A stretch of 6,912 nt of DNA from an uncultured Sphingomonadales bacterium (lineage in GTDB: Bacteria; Pseudomonadota; Alphaproteobacteria; Sphingomonadales; Sphingomonadaceae): contig CAIKKO010000580.1 in the NCBI GenBank assembly GCA_903828025.1, forward strand, positions 1 to 6,912. The letters are read 5' to 3'. A program made the translations under genes and the position numbers. The notes under the pieces are model-generated. The model saw nothing but the letters and a program-made list of their open reading frames with translations. It had not been told where the DNA came from and searched no databases. Below, one piece after another: positions 1 through 5,347 of the stretch (its first letter is position 1; each line of letters starts with the position of its first letter).

Positions 1-116
1 ACCACCGCGCCATCGGCGAACAGCAACGCTGCGCCCACGTGAAAGCCCGAATAGGGCGCGTAAGCATGGCGGGAGGCGGTAATAGCCGCGCCAGCCAGCA
101 TCATGGGGTCCAGCAT
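1..116 (-). CDS. cdd: Cytidine deaminase, N-terminal part (cut by window edge)
   Basis: Only the first 38 codons are present. The reading frame gives a start MLDPMMLAG followed by AYAPYSGFHVGAALL and ADGAVV. The A-Y-A-P-Y-S-x-F-x-V-G-A-A-L block is the conserved N-terminal signature of cytidine deaminases, which hydrolyse cytidine and deoxycytidine to uridine and deoxyuridine in pyrimidine salvage in the cytoplasm. The zinc-binding and catalytic motifs (HAE and PCxxC in the family) lie beyond the window and cannot be checked. I chose the ATG at 116; ATGs at 104 and 101, and a GTG at 146 overlapping the stop of the preceding gene, are in frame alternatives. The gene follows the GH25-like gene on the same strand after 26 bases, so it is probably the third gene of that operon. 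No strong ribosome binding site is visible, only a purine stretch GGGAAG just upstream. Confidence 0.82.
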   Translation of the reverse strand, partial: MLDPMMLAGAAITASRHAYAPYSGFHVGAALLFADGAV

Positions 117-142
117 CGTGGACTTCCCGGCATCGGGCCCGC

Positions 143-877
143 TCACCTGCGCACCGCCACCCAGCGGACCGGCCCCGCCACGCCGTCAAGGCGCAGACGC
201 GTGGTCGCCGTCCACATCACCCAGGCTGGTCCGGCGTAACCGGGTTCCAGAAAGTCCTGCCGCACCCAAAGGTTGCGATCGACCAGCGTGGCCAGCCGGT
301 AGCGGCTTTCAAAACCGCGCGAGACCATCAGGATGGCAGGCTTTTCGGTGTGCTTCTCGATCTGGTTGAGGAAAGTGGTCAGCTCGCTCTGCATCGCCGC
401 TTCGCCCGGCGGTGCCGGGCACGAGCGCGAATCGATATCGAGCGCAATCGCGGGGGGCAGCAGCGCCGGATCGCGCGGCACGATCGTGACGAAATTGGCC
501 GCCTGCGCATCGGCGGGTGCGCACAGATCATAGACATGCACCGAACCCACCTGCAGCGCCTGTGCGCGAGCGGCCTCCAGCCCGGTCGTATACGCCTCAT
601 CGCGCCGGTCAGCGCCTTCGGTGGCGGTGAGATAGACGAAATCGGCCCCGCGCGCTTTCAGCATGCGCCAGTCGACCGGGCCGTCATGCGCATCAAGCCA
701 GGCCCCTTGCACCGGAAAGCGGGCGCGATCCGGCGTCCAGCGCCGCGATTCGAACCAGCCGAGCGCGACACCGGCCGCGACCAGCAGCACCACGTTGGCG
801 TGGCCCACGCCTCGCCGCGCCGCTTTCCTGTCCTTGTCCATGGTGCGGCCTTGCGAATCCGGCTTGCTGGCGATCAT
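143..877 (-). CDS. Membrane-anchored GH25 (lysozyme)-like protein, catalytic residues apparently altered
   Basis: The 244-residue product has a basic N-terminus, one hydrophobic segment at about residues 28-40 (signal anchor) and then a domain resembling glycoside hydrolase family 25, whose members cleave peptidoglycan glycan chains. The resemblance rests on GPVDW (66-70), the FVYLTATEG strand (80-88, family FxxIKATEG), AIALDID (143-149) and a late WVMW strand (219-222, family WQY). Key positions differ: the first-strand G-x-D-V-S is replaced by G-A-W-L-D, the catalytic D-x-E is D147-I-D149, and the usual final G-x-V-D-L-N reads GPVRWV. It may therefore be inactive or altered in specificity. 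The domain would face the periplasm. The ATG at 877 overlaps the stop of the UPF0262 gene (ATGA); an ATG at 841 has a better-placed AAGG and would give 232 residues. The frame is intact, so this is not an obvious pseudogene. Confidence 0.75.
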   Translation of the reverse strand: MIASKPDSQGRTMDKDRKAARRGVGHANVVLLVAAGVALGWFESRRWTPDRARFPVQGAWLDAHDGPVDWRMLKARGADFVYLTATEGADRRDEAYTTGLEAARAQALQVGSVHVYDLCAPADAQAANFVTIVPRDPALLPPAIALDIDSRSCPAPPGEAAMQSELTTFLNQIEKHTEKPAILMVSRGFESRYRLATLVDRNLWVRQDFLEPGYAGPAWVMWTATTRLRLDGVAGPVRWVAVRR

Positions 878-1356
878 CCCCTGATATGCAGCACGCAGAT
901 CAGGGTGAACAGCCGCCGTGCTGTGGCAAAATCGGTCTCGATCTTGCCCTCCAGCCGCTCAAGCAGCATGTCGGCGGCCTCGTTGTGCACACCGCGCCGC
1001 GCCATGTCGATCGTCTCGATCTCTTGCGCGGTCGCGCGGCGGATGGCCTGATAATACGAATCGCAGATCGCGAAATAGTCGCGGATCGGACGACGGAACC
1101 GGCCAAGCCCGAGCACGATGGTTTCCAGCTCCGCGCCGTCCTCGGCCGAAATCACCAGCGCCAGCCGCCCGTCGTCCACCGACAGCCGCAGCCGGTAGGG
1201 CCCTTCGAACCCGGCCGCAGCGGCGCGCACCGGCCTGAAGGTGTTTTCCTCGATCAGATCGAAGATCGCGATGCGGCGTTCCTGCTCGATATCGGCATTG
1301 CGCCACACGATCGTCGCGTCGTCGAGCTCGATATGCGAGATGCGCGGGTCCGCCAT
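874..1356 (-). CDS. UPF0262 family protein
   Basis: A 160-residue soluble protein with no signal peptide or membrane segment. The N-terminal stretch RIAIFDLIEENTFRP (28-42), the middle strand RLALVIS (64-70) with an LG-rich R-R-P-I-R-D-Y segment (83-94), and the C-terminal helix with ERLEGKIETDFATARRLFTL (133-152) closely follow the UPF0262 family pattern known from alphaproteobacteria. The family has no established biochemical function, so none is assigned. I chose the ATG at 1356 because MADPRISHIELDD matches the family start; the frame stays open for 20 more codons upstream without better initiation signals. The ribosome binding site is weak (GGGG, 4-7 bases upstream). It is the first gene of a leftward run, overlapping the GH25-like gene by 4 bases, and is divergent from dnaB across a 149-base gap that must hold its promoter. 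Confidence 0.9.
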   Translation of the reverse strand: MADPRISHIELDDATIVWRNADIEQERRIAIFDLIEENTFRPVRAAAAGFEGPYRLRLSVDDGRLALVISAEDGAELETIVLGLGRFRRPIRDYFAICDSYYQAIRRATAQEIETIDMARRGVHNEAADMLLERLEGKIETDFATARRLFTLICVLHIRG

Positions 1357-1439
1357 GGGACCCCGTGTTTTGCAGACGCCACCCGCGCGGGCAAGCCATT
1401 TGCAGTGTAAATGCATCGCGGCGGGCCGTTCCCTCCCCG

Positions 1440-1448
1440 CTATCCACA
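1440..1448 (+). promoter_or_regulatory. Near-consensus DnaA box upstream of dnaB
   Basis: CTATCCACA differs at one base (the first) from the strong DnaA box TTATCCACA. It lies 57 bases upstream of the dnaB start and 84 bases upstream of the UPF0262 start. One isolated site can occur by chance; a role in DnaA control of either gene is inference. Confidence 0.3.
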
Positions 1449-1496
1449 GGCACGCATCGCTGCGGTGCGCTTGCCGCCCTTGTCGCAGTGGGCCAC

Positions 1497-1502
1497 AAGG
1501 AG
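1497..1502 (+). promoter_or_regulatory. Ribosome binding site of dnaB
   Basis: AAGGAG is followed by only three bases (CGG) before the ATG at 1506. It is the clearest Shine-Dalgarno match in the window and decides the dnaB start against the 47 extra open codons upstream. The spacing is a little short. Confidence 0.65.
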
Positions 1503-1505
1503 CGG

Positions 1506-3020
1506 ATGTCCGCTGCCCAACCCATCCTGCTTCGCGAGCCTGACCCGGCGCTTTCCCTCCCCGCCAACGTCGAGGCGGAAGCCGCGTTTCTGGGCGCAGT
1601 GCTGATCGACAACCGCATTCTGGAAGAGCTGAGCAGCCCGCTCGCCCCCGAGCACTTCTTCGCTGCAGTGCATGGCCGGGTTTACGAACGGATACTGGCG
1701 CTGATCGACCGCAAGGCAGTGGTCACCCCGGTCACGCTCAAGCCCTATTTCGAGGCTGACGAGGGCCTGCGCGAACTGGGCGGCACCGCCTACCTCGCCC
1801 GCCTCACCGCCGACGGGCAGGGCCTGCTTGCCCCGCGCGAGCTGGCCGAACAGATCTATGATCTGGCGCTGCTGCGCGAACTGATCACCGTTGGGCGCAA
1901 TCTTGTTACCGGCGCGATGGACACCAGCGAGGCGGTCGCCCCCCTCAAGCAGGTCGAACAGGCAGAAGCCGCGCTCTATGCCGTGGCCGAAGGCGCGCAG
2001 ACCGGCAGCGAAGCGCAAAGCTTTGGTACGGCCACGCGTGCTTCGCTCGAAATGATCGAGAAGGCGCTGCTTTCTGGCGGCCATATCTCGGGCAAGACGA
2101 CGGGTCTTACCTCGGTCAACGAGAAGATCGGCGGCCTGCATGACAGCGATCTCATTATTCTCGCCGGTCGCCCGGGCATGGGCAAGACCGCGCTTGTCAC
2201 GAATATCGCCTACAATTGTGCGGCGCGCTGGCTCGAAGAAGTGCAAAACGAACATCCCCTCAACAAGCGGGTCGGTGCAGCGGTCGCGTTCTTCAGCCTC
2301 GAAATGAGCGCGGACCAGCTCGCCACGCGTATTCTGGCGGAGCAGTCCGGCATCAGTTCCGAAGCCCTGCGCATGGGCCGGATCAGCCGCGAGGATTTCC
2401 AGCAGCTCTCTTTCGCCAGCCAGCGCCTTGCCGAACTGCCGCTCTATATCGACGACACGCCGGCGCTCACCATCGGTGCCTTGCGCACCCGTGCACGGCG
2501 GCTCAAGCGGCGGCACGATATCGGCCTGATCGTGGTCGACTATCTCCAGCTGCTTCAGGGTTCAGGCCGAGCCAGCGACAACCGCGTCAACGAAATCTCC
2601 GAAATCAGCCGCGGTCTCAAAACGCTGGCCAAGGAGCTCGCCGTCCCCGTCATCGCGCTCTCGCAGCTCAGCCGCGCGGTCGAACAGCGTGACGACAAGC
2701 GCCCGATGCTCTCGGACTTGCGCGAATCGGGCTCGATCGAACAGGACGCCGACATGGTCTGGTTCGTGTTCCGCGAGGATTACTACGTCGCCGCGAAGGA
2801 GCCCAAAGTCCCGCAGGGCTCTGACGATGCCAAGACGCAGGAGGCCCACGCCGCGTGGCAGGCCGAAATGGAGCGCGTGTTCGGCCTCGCCGAACTGATC
2901 GTCGCCAAGCAGCGCCACGGCTCCACCGGCAAGGTACGCCTGAAGTTCGAGGCCAAAGTGACCCGGTTCAGCGATCTCGCGGCGGACCAGATGGGCGCCT
3001 ATAGCTACGGCGACGATTGA
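1506..3020 (+). CDS. dnaB: Replicative DNA helicase DnaB
   Basis: The 504-residue product is the hexameric, ATP-driven 5'-3' helicase that unwinds DNA at the replication fork and recruits primase. The N-terminal domain (about 17-125) begins with the typical LPANVEAEAAFLGAVLID block. A linker leads to the RecA-like domain with Walker A GRPGMGKT (221-228), FFSLEMS (262-268), Walker B LIVVDYLQLL (341-350), the LSQLSR segment (385-390), DLRESGSIEQDAD (404-416) and the arginine-finger region KQRHGSTGK (468-476). It is longer than the 471-residue E. coli protein. Likely contributors are a segment of about 18 residues after the Walker A helix (about 241-258) and one at about 430-458, both as in alphaproteobacterial DnaB as I know it. 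No intein interrupts the P-loop. The start is set by AAGGAG just upstream. The gene stands alone on this strand, divergent from the UPF0262 operon and convergent with the lyase gene. Confidence 0.97.
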   Translation: MSAAQPILLREPDPALSLPANVEAEAAFLGAVLIDNRILEELSSPLAPEHFFAAVHGRVYERILALIDRKAVVTPVTLKPYFEADEGLRELGGTAYLARLTADGQGLLAPRELAEQIYDLALLRELITVGRNLVTGAMDTSEAVAPLKQVEQAEAALYAVAEGAQTGSEAQSFGTATRASLEMIEKALLSGGHISGKTTGLTSVNEKIGGLHDSDLIILAGRPGMGKTALVTNIAYNCAARWLEEVQNEHPLNKRVGAAVAFFSLEMSADQLATRILAEQSGISSEALRMGRISREDFQQLSFASQRLAELPLYIDDTPALTIGALRTRARRLKRRHDIGLIVVDYLQLLQGSGRASDNRVNEISEISRGLKTLAKELAVPVIALSQLSRAVEQRDDKRPMLSDLRESGSIEQDADMVWFVFREDYYVAAKEPKVPQGSDDAKTQEAHAAWQAEMERVFGLAELIVAKQRHGSTGKVRLKFEAKVTRFSDLAADQMGAYSYGDD

Positions 3021-3052
3021 GCGGGCGCTTGAGGCACGGCGTGAAGCCGCTC
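3019..3052. terminator. Possible stem-loop between convergent dnaB and lyase genes
   Basis: GAGCGG at 3019-3024 and CCGCTC at 3047-3052 form a perfect 6-base inverted repeat that touches the stop codons of both converging genes. Inside it, CACG-G-CGTG (3034-3042) is a smaller palindrome. No T-tract follows on either strand, so a role as a shared bidirectional terminator is only plausible. Confidence 0.25.
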
Positions 3053-3930
3053 TAACGACCTGCGATGGCCGCAGCCTTGGCGAGCAGGCGTTCGGCAATG
3101 TCACGGTGGAGCAGTTCGGCCATCTTGCCCGCCACCTTGAGCGCACCCTTGCCCGCGTTGGCGGGATCGGCGAACGCGGCGACAATCGCCTCGGCTTCGG
3201 CGATTTCGGCGGTTGAAGGCGCAAAGGCGCGGTTGGCCGAGTCGATCTGGCTGGGGTGGATCAGCGTCTTGCCATCGAAGCCGAGCTGGCGGGCCTGTTC
3301 GCATTCGGCTTCGAGCCTGGCCGGGTCGTCAATCGCGTTGCACACGCCGTCGAGCAGCACGAGGCCATGGGCGCGCGCGGCCATCAATGCTTGCACCATG
3401 ACCGGCACGAAGCCCGCGCGGCCGGGCAGCTGCGCCATGCCGGTATCCTTGGCGAGATCGTTGAGCCCGAGCACGAATCCGCCGAGGCGCGAGGCCGCAG
3501 CCGCAGCGGCAATCCGTTCAAGCGCGAGCACGGCGCGCGGGGTCTCGATCATCACCCAGAGCGCGACAACGGGGGCATAGCCTGCCGCGTCCATGGCTCC
3601 TGACAGCGCGAGCACGTCTGCTGCATCATCGACTTTGGGCGCAAGCACGGCATCGAGTGGTGCCGCCGCCAGCGCTGCCAGATCATCGTGCCCCCATTCC
3701 GAGGCCAGCGGATTGATCCGCGCGATCATGCTGCGATGGCCAAAGCCGCCGGTGTTCAATTCCTCGAGCAGCGCCGCGCGCGCATCGGGCTTTTGTTCAG
3801 GGGCGACAGCATCTTCCAGATCGAGCGCGACCGCATCGCACGGCAGGCTGCGCGCCTTGTCGACCGCGCGGCGGTTGCTCGCGGGCATATAGAGCAGCGA
3901 GCGCAAAGGGCGCGGATCAGGCTGGGGCAC
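3052..3930 (-). CDS. HpcH/HpaI aldolase / citrate lyase beta (CitE)-like CoA-ester lyase
   Basis: A 292-residue soluble TIM-barrel enzyme of the CitE/malyl-CoA lyase type, which cleaves or forms 3-hydroxy-acyl-CoA thioesters with Mg2+. Visible family landmarks are RSLLYMPASN (10-19), ALDLEDAVAP (35-44) with the acidic pair D37/E39, ARINP (70-74), LAPKVDDA (96-103), the metal-ligand strand WVMIETPRA (125-133, E129), GLNDLAKDTGM (155-165, D158 the expected second metal ligand) and GFDGKTLIHPSQ (217-228). The exact substrate cannot be read from sequence; a malyl-CoA, citramalyl-CoA or related ester is possible. No citrate lyase alpha or gamma subunit is nearby, so it is probably a stand-alone enzyme. 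The start is uncertain because no ATG precedes the conserved region. I prefer GTG at 3930, with GGAG seven bases upstream; GTG 3936 and TTG 3975 are alternatives. It lies 78 bases after the DUF2141 gene. Confidence 0.88.
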   Translation of the reverse strand: MPQPDPRPLRSLLYMPASNRRAVDKARSLPCDAVALDLEDAVAPEQKPDARAALLEELNTGGFGHRSMIARINPLASEWGHDDLAALAAAPLDAVLAPKVDDAADVLALSGAMDAAGYAPVVALWVMIETPRAVLALERIAAAAAASRLGGFVLGLNDLAKDTGMAQLPGRAGFVPVMVQALMAARAHGLVLLDGVCNAIDDPARLEAECEQARQLGFDGKTLIHPSQIDSANRAFAPSTAEIAEAEAIVAAFADPANAGKGALKVAGKMAELLHRDIAERLLAKAAAIAGR

Positions 3931-3979
3931 GGGCACTCTCCACCGGGATGCTATTTCCCCGGCGTCATTCCCCAACGCA

Positions 3980-4004
3980 GCGCGCCACGCAAGCGCCAGC
4001 GCGC
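3980..4004. terminator. Possible stem-loop between DUF2141 and lyase genes
   Basis: GCGCGC occurs at 3980-3985 and 3999-4004 with a 13-base loop, just past the DUF2141 stop. It could fold in RNA from the minus strand. There is no following T-run, and GCGCGC is common in a GC-rich genome, so terminator function is weakly supported. Confidence 0.2.
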
Positions 4005-4008
4005 AGGA

Positions 4009-4440
4009 TTACAGCAAGTAGCGGACGTGAATCGCAGTGTGGACCTGAACCGCGCCCACCGCGAACGAAGCCGCACCGAACTTGGGCGGGCCGAACTGAA
4101 CCGGTGCATCGCGCGAAAAGCCGTAGCCCTCACGCGGCACCATCAGCATCTTGTCCATCCGCCCGTTGCCGTTTTCATCGTGAAACAGCGCGACGGCATA
4201 GCGACCGGGCTGGACGTTGTTGAACTGCAGGTTTTCGCCATTGACCGCCGGCGCGGCGACGTGGAGCGCGTGCGGGTCCTTCTGGCAATCGGGGAACGTC
4301 TTGGGATCGGCGGTGAGGCAGGCCAGCACTTGTCCGTGGGTGGAGCGCAGGCCCTCGATCTCGACCGAGACCGAAATCGGTAGCGGCGCTCCTGCCCCGA
4401 TCAGCGGTGCGGCGAGCACGGCGGCGCAGATCGCGCGCAT
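4009..4440 (-). CDS. Exported DUF2141 domain protein
   Basis: A 143-residue small protein with an N-terminal signal peptide-like segment (MR, then hydrophobic AICAAVLAAPLIGAGA to residue 18) and a single DUF2141 domain. Family hallmarks are G-Q-V-L-A-C-L (36-42), GRYAVALFHDENGNGRMDK (79-97), PREGYGFSRDA (102-112) and FGPPKFGAASF (116-126). The domain is predicted to be a beta sandwich outside the cytoplasm; its function is unknown. C41 and C52 could form a disulfide. The D-E-N-G-N-G-x-M-D loop looks like a possible metal-binding loop, which is inference. The start is ambiguous. ATG 4440 puts the signal peptide at the very N-terminus but has only a weak AGG upstream. A GTG at 4503, overlapping the stop of the desaturase gene (GTGA), would add 21 residues encoded partly by a 15-base tandem repeat. 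It is probably co-transcribed with the desaturase. Confidence 0.87.
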   Translation of the reverse strand: MRAICAAVLAAPLIGAGAPLPISVSVEIEGLRSTHGQVLACLTADPKTFPDCQKDPHALHVAAPAVNGENLQFNNVQPGRYAVALFHDENGNGRMDKMLMVPREGYGFSRDAPVQFGPPKFGAASFAVGAVQVHTAIHVRYLL

Positions 4441-4448
4441 GGAGCCTG

Positions 4449-4491
4449 TACGGAAGGTGGCGTTACGGAAGGTGGCGTTACGGTAGGTGGC
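4449..4491. repeat. 15-base tandem repeat, nearly 3 copies
   Basis: The plus-strand unit TACGGAAGGTGGCGT occurs exactly at 4449-4463 and 4464-4478, followed by a partial third copy at 4479-4491 with one A-to-T change. It fills most of the space between the desaturase stop and the DUF2141 start. Because the unit is a multiple of three, copy-number change would keep frame if the region is translated from GTG 4503, giving repeated R-N-A-T-F residues. Confidence 0.9.
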
Positions 4492-4499
4492 AGGGCGGA

Positions 4500-5210
4500 T
4501 CACGGTGCCGAAAGCCCCTTGTCCGTCCCGCACACATGATCCCAGAAGCGGAAGTACAGGCCGAAGTTGCATTTATAGAGCTCATGATGGCGGTGATGAT
4601 GGCTCGCTGTTATCAGCCAATGCCCTACGGTTGAATGAACGAGCGCCTTCGGAAACAGTTCCCAGCCCATATGATTGGTCACACCCATCACGGTCATGAC
4701 CATGAGGACCACCGCGAGCATCCCGGCGTGGATCGGCACCACGAACACCAGCGCGGGGATGAACAGGCCGACAACGGCCGCTTCAACCGGATGGAAATTC
4801 ATCGCCGCCCAGGCCGTCGGCGGGCGGCTGGCATGGTGCACGGCATGCACCGCCTTGAACACGCGCGGACGGTGCATCCAGCGGTGCGTCCAGTAGAACC
4901 AGGTATCGTGCAGCGCGAGGTAGGCGAACACCGAGAGCGGCATCCACCAGATCGGGTAGGCCGCCGGATCGCTGTAGATTCTGGTCCAGCCATGTTGCTG
5001 CCAGCCCCACGCGATGACCCCGGCGGGCACGCCGTAGATCGCGGCGGAGGCGAGGCTCCAGGTGATCTCGCTGCGCATCTGCTTGCCCAGCCCGGCATAG
5101 TGGCCGGGGCGCACATAGGCCGTGATCCACGCAAACAGCCCGCTGACCGCGAGATAGCGCACGGCGACGATCACCGTCATCGCGAACGCGGAAATCCAGA
5201 TGCTGTTCAT
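4500..5210 (-). CDS. Sterol desaturase / fatty acid hydroxylase family membrane protein
   Basis: A 236-residue multi-pass membrane protein of the fatty acid hydroxylase superfamily, which uses a histidine-liganded di-iron centre and O2 to hydroxylate or desaturate lipids, sterols or carotenoids. Hydrophobic segments lie at about 5-29, 47-70, 86-100 and 143-177. The histidine clusters are complete: H101 with H109-x3-H113, H122-A-V-H125-H126, NFHP (138-141, H140), NH (179-180), H192/H197 and the final H205-H206-R-H208-H209. The ending FGLYFRFWDHVCGTD (217-231) is typical of the family. The real substrate is not evident. The ATG at 5210 lacks a good ribosome binding site; an in-frame ATG at 5180 exists but would trim the first membrane segment. 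The gene lies 137 bases after the helicase stop and just before the DUF2141 gene, so the two may act in the same envelope-lipid process (inference). Confidence 0.92.
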   Translation of the reverse strand: MNSIWISAFAMTVIVAVRYLAVSGLFAWITAYVRPGHYAGLGKQMRSEITWSLASAAIYGVPAGVIAWGWQQHGWTRIYSDPAAYPIWWMPLSVFAYLALHDTWFYWTHRWMHRPRVFKAVHAVHHASRPPTAWAAMNFHPVEAAVVGLFIPALVFVVPIHAGMLAVVLMVMTVMGVTNHMGWELFPKALVHSTVGHWLITASHHHRHHELYKCNFGLYFRFWDHVCGTDKGLSAP

Positions 5211-5234
5211 CGCGATGACGCCGAGTGAGCCTGA

Positions 5235-5263
5235 AGGGGGAAGCGTGATTGCACCAACCCCCT
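5235..5263. repeat. Short inverted repeat upstream of desaturase gene
   Basis: AGGGGG (5235-5240) and CCCCCT (5258-5263) form a 6-base inverted repeat with a 17-base loop, 25-53 bases upstream of the desaturase start. It could be part of an operator or a leader hairpin; no clear promoter boxes are seen around it. Confidence 0.35.
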
Positions 5264-5280
5264 ATGCCAAGCCCGCGCGC

Positions 5281-5313
5281 CGGTGGACAGCCCGCATATC
5301 GGACAGTCCACCG
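5281..5313. terminator. Candidate stem-loop downstream of the RNA helicase gene
   Basis: CGGTGGAC (5281-5288) and GTCCACCG (5306-5313) are a perfect 8-base inverted repeat separated by 17 bases, 35 bases past the helicase stop on the minus strand. The position fits a terminator or mRNA 3'-end hairpin, but no T-tract follows, so an operator for the desaturase gene is also possible. Confidence 0.4.
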
Positions 5314-5347
5314 TTGCAGGAGCGGCGTTCATCGCATTGACCCCGGA

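Larger units (their letters stand above)
1357..1505. promoter_or_regulatory. Divergent intergenic region between UPF0262 gene and dnaB
   Basis: These 149 bases must hold the leftward promoter for the UPF0262 operon and probably the rightward promoter for dnaB. The most AT-rich patch is at 1397-1416, containing the short inverted repeat CATTT (1397-1401) / AAATG (1409-1413). On the minus strand TACACT at 1410-1405 resembles a -10 box, but I see no -35 box at correct spacing, so no promoter is assigned precisely. A near DnaA box lies at 1440-1448. Confidence 0.45.

Noticed and set aside
350..1051. 233-codon plus-strand open frame opposite the GH25-like and UPF0262 genes
   Set aside because: It spans two well-supported genes in antisense, with Arg- and Cys-rich shadow composition and no recognisable domain.
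2166..2300. Possible intein or insertion at the DnaB P-loop, a frequent insertion site
   Set aside because: The Walker A motif GRPGMGKT continues directly into the expected helix; the extra residues before FFSLEMS resemble the normal alphaproteobacterial insert and lack splicing motifs.
1440..2516. 358-codon minus-strand open frame opposite dnaB
   Set aside because: dnaB is unmistakable on the other strand; the antisense product has no recognisable motif and no ribosome binding site.
5245..5271. Sigma-54-like promoter (TTGGCA ... GGTGC) on the minus strand before the desaturase gene
   Set aside because: The GG and GC elements are not separated by the required 10 bases; the GC is displaced by four.
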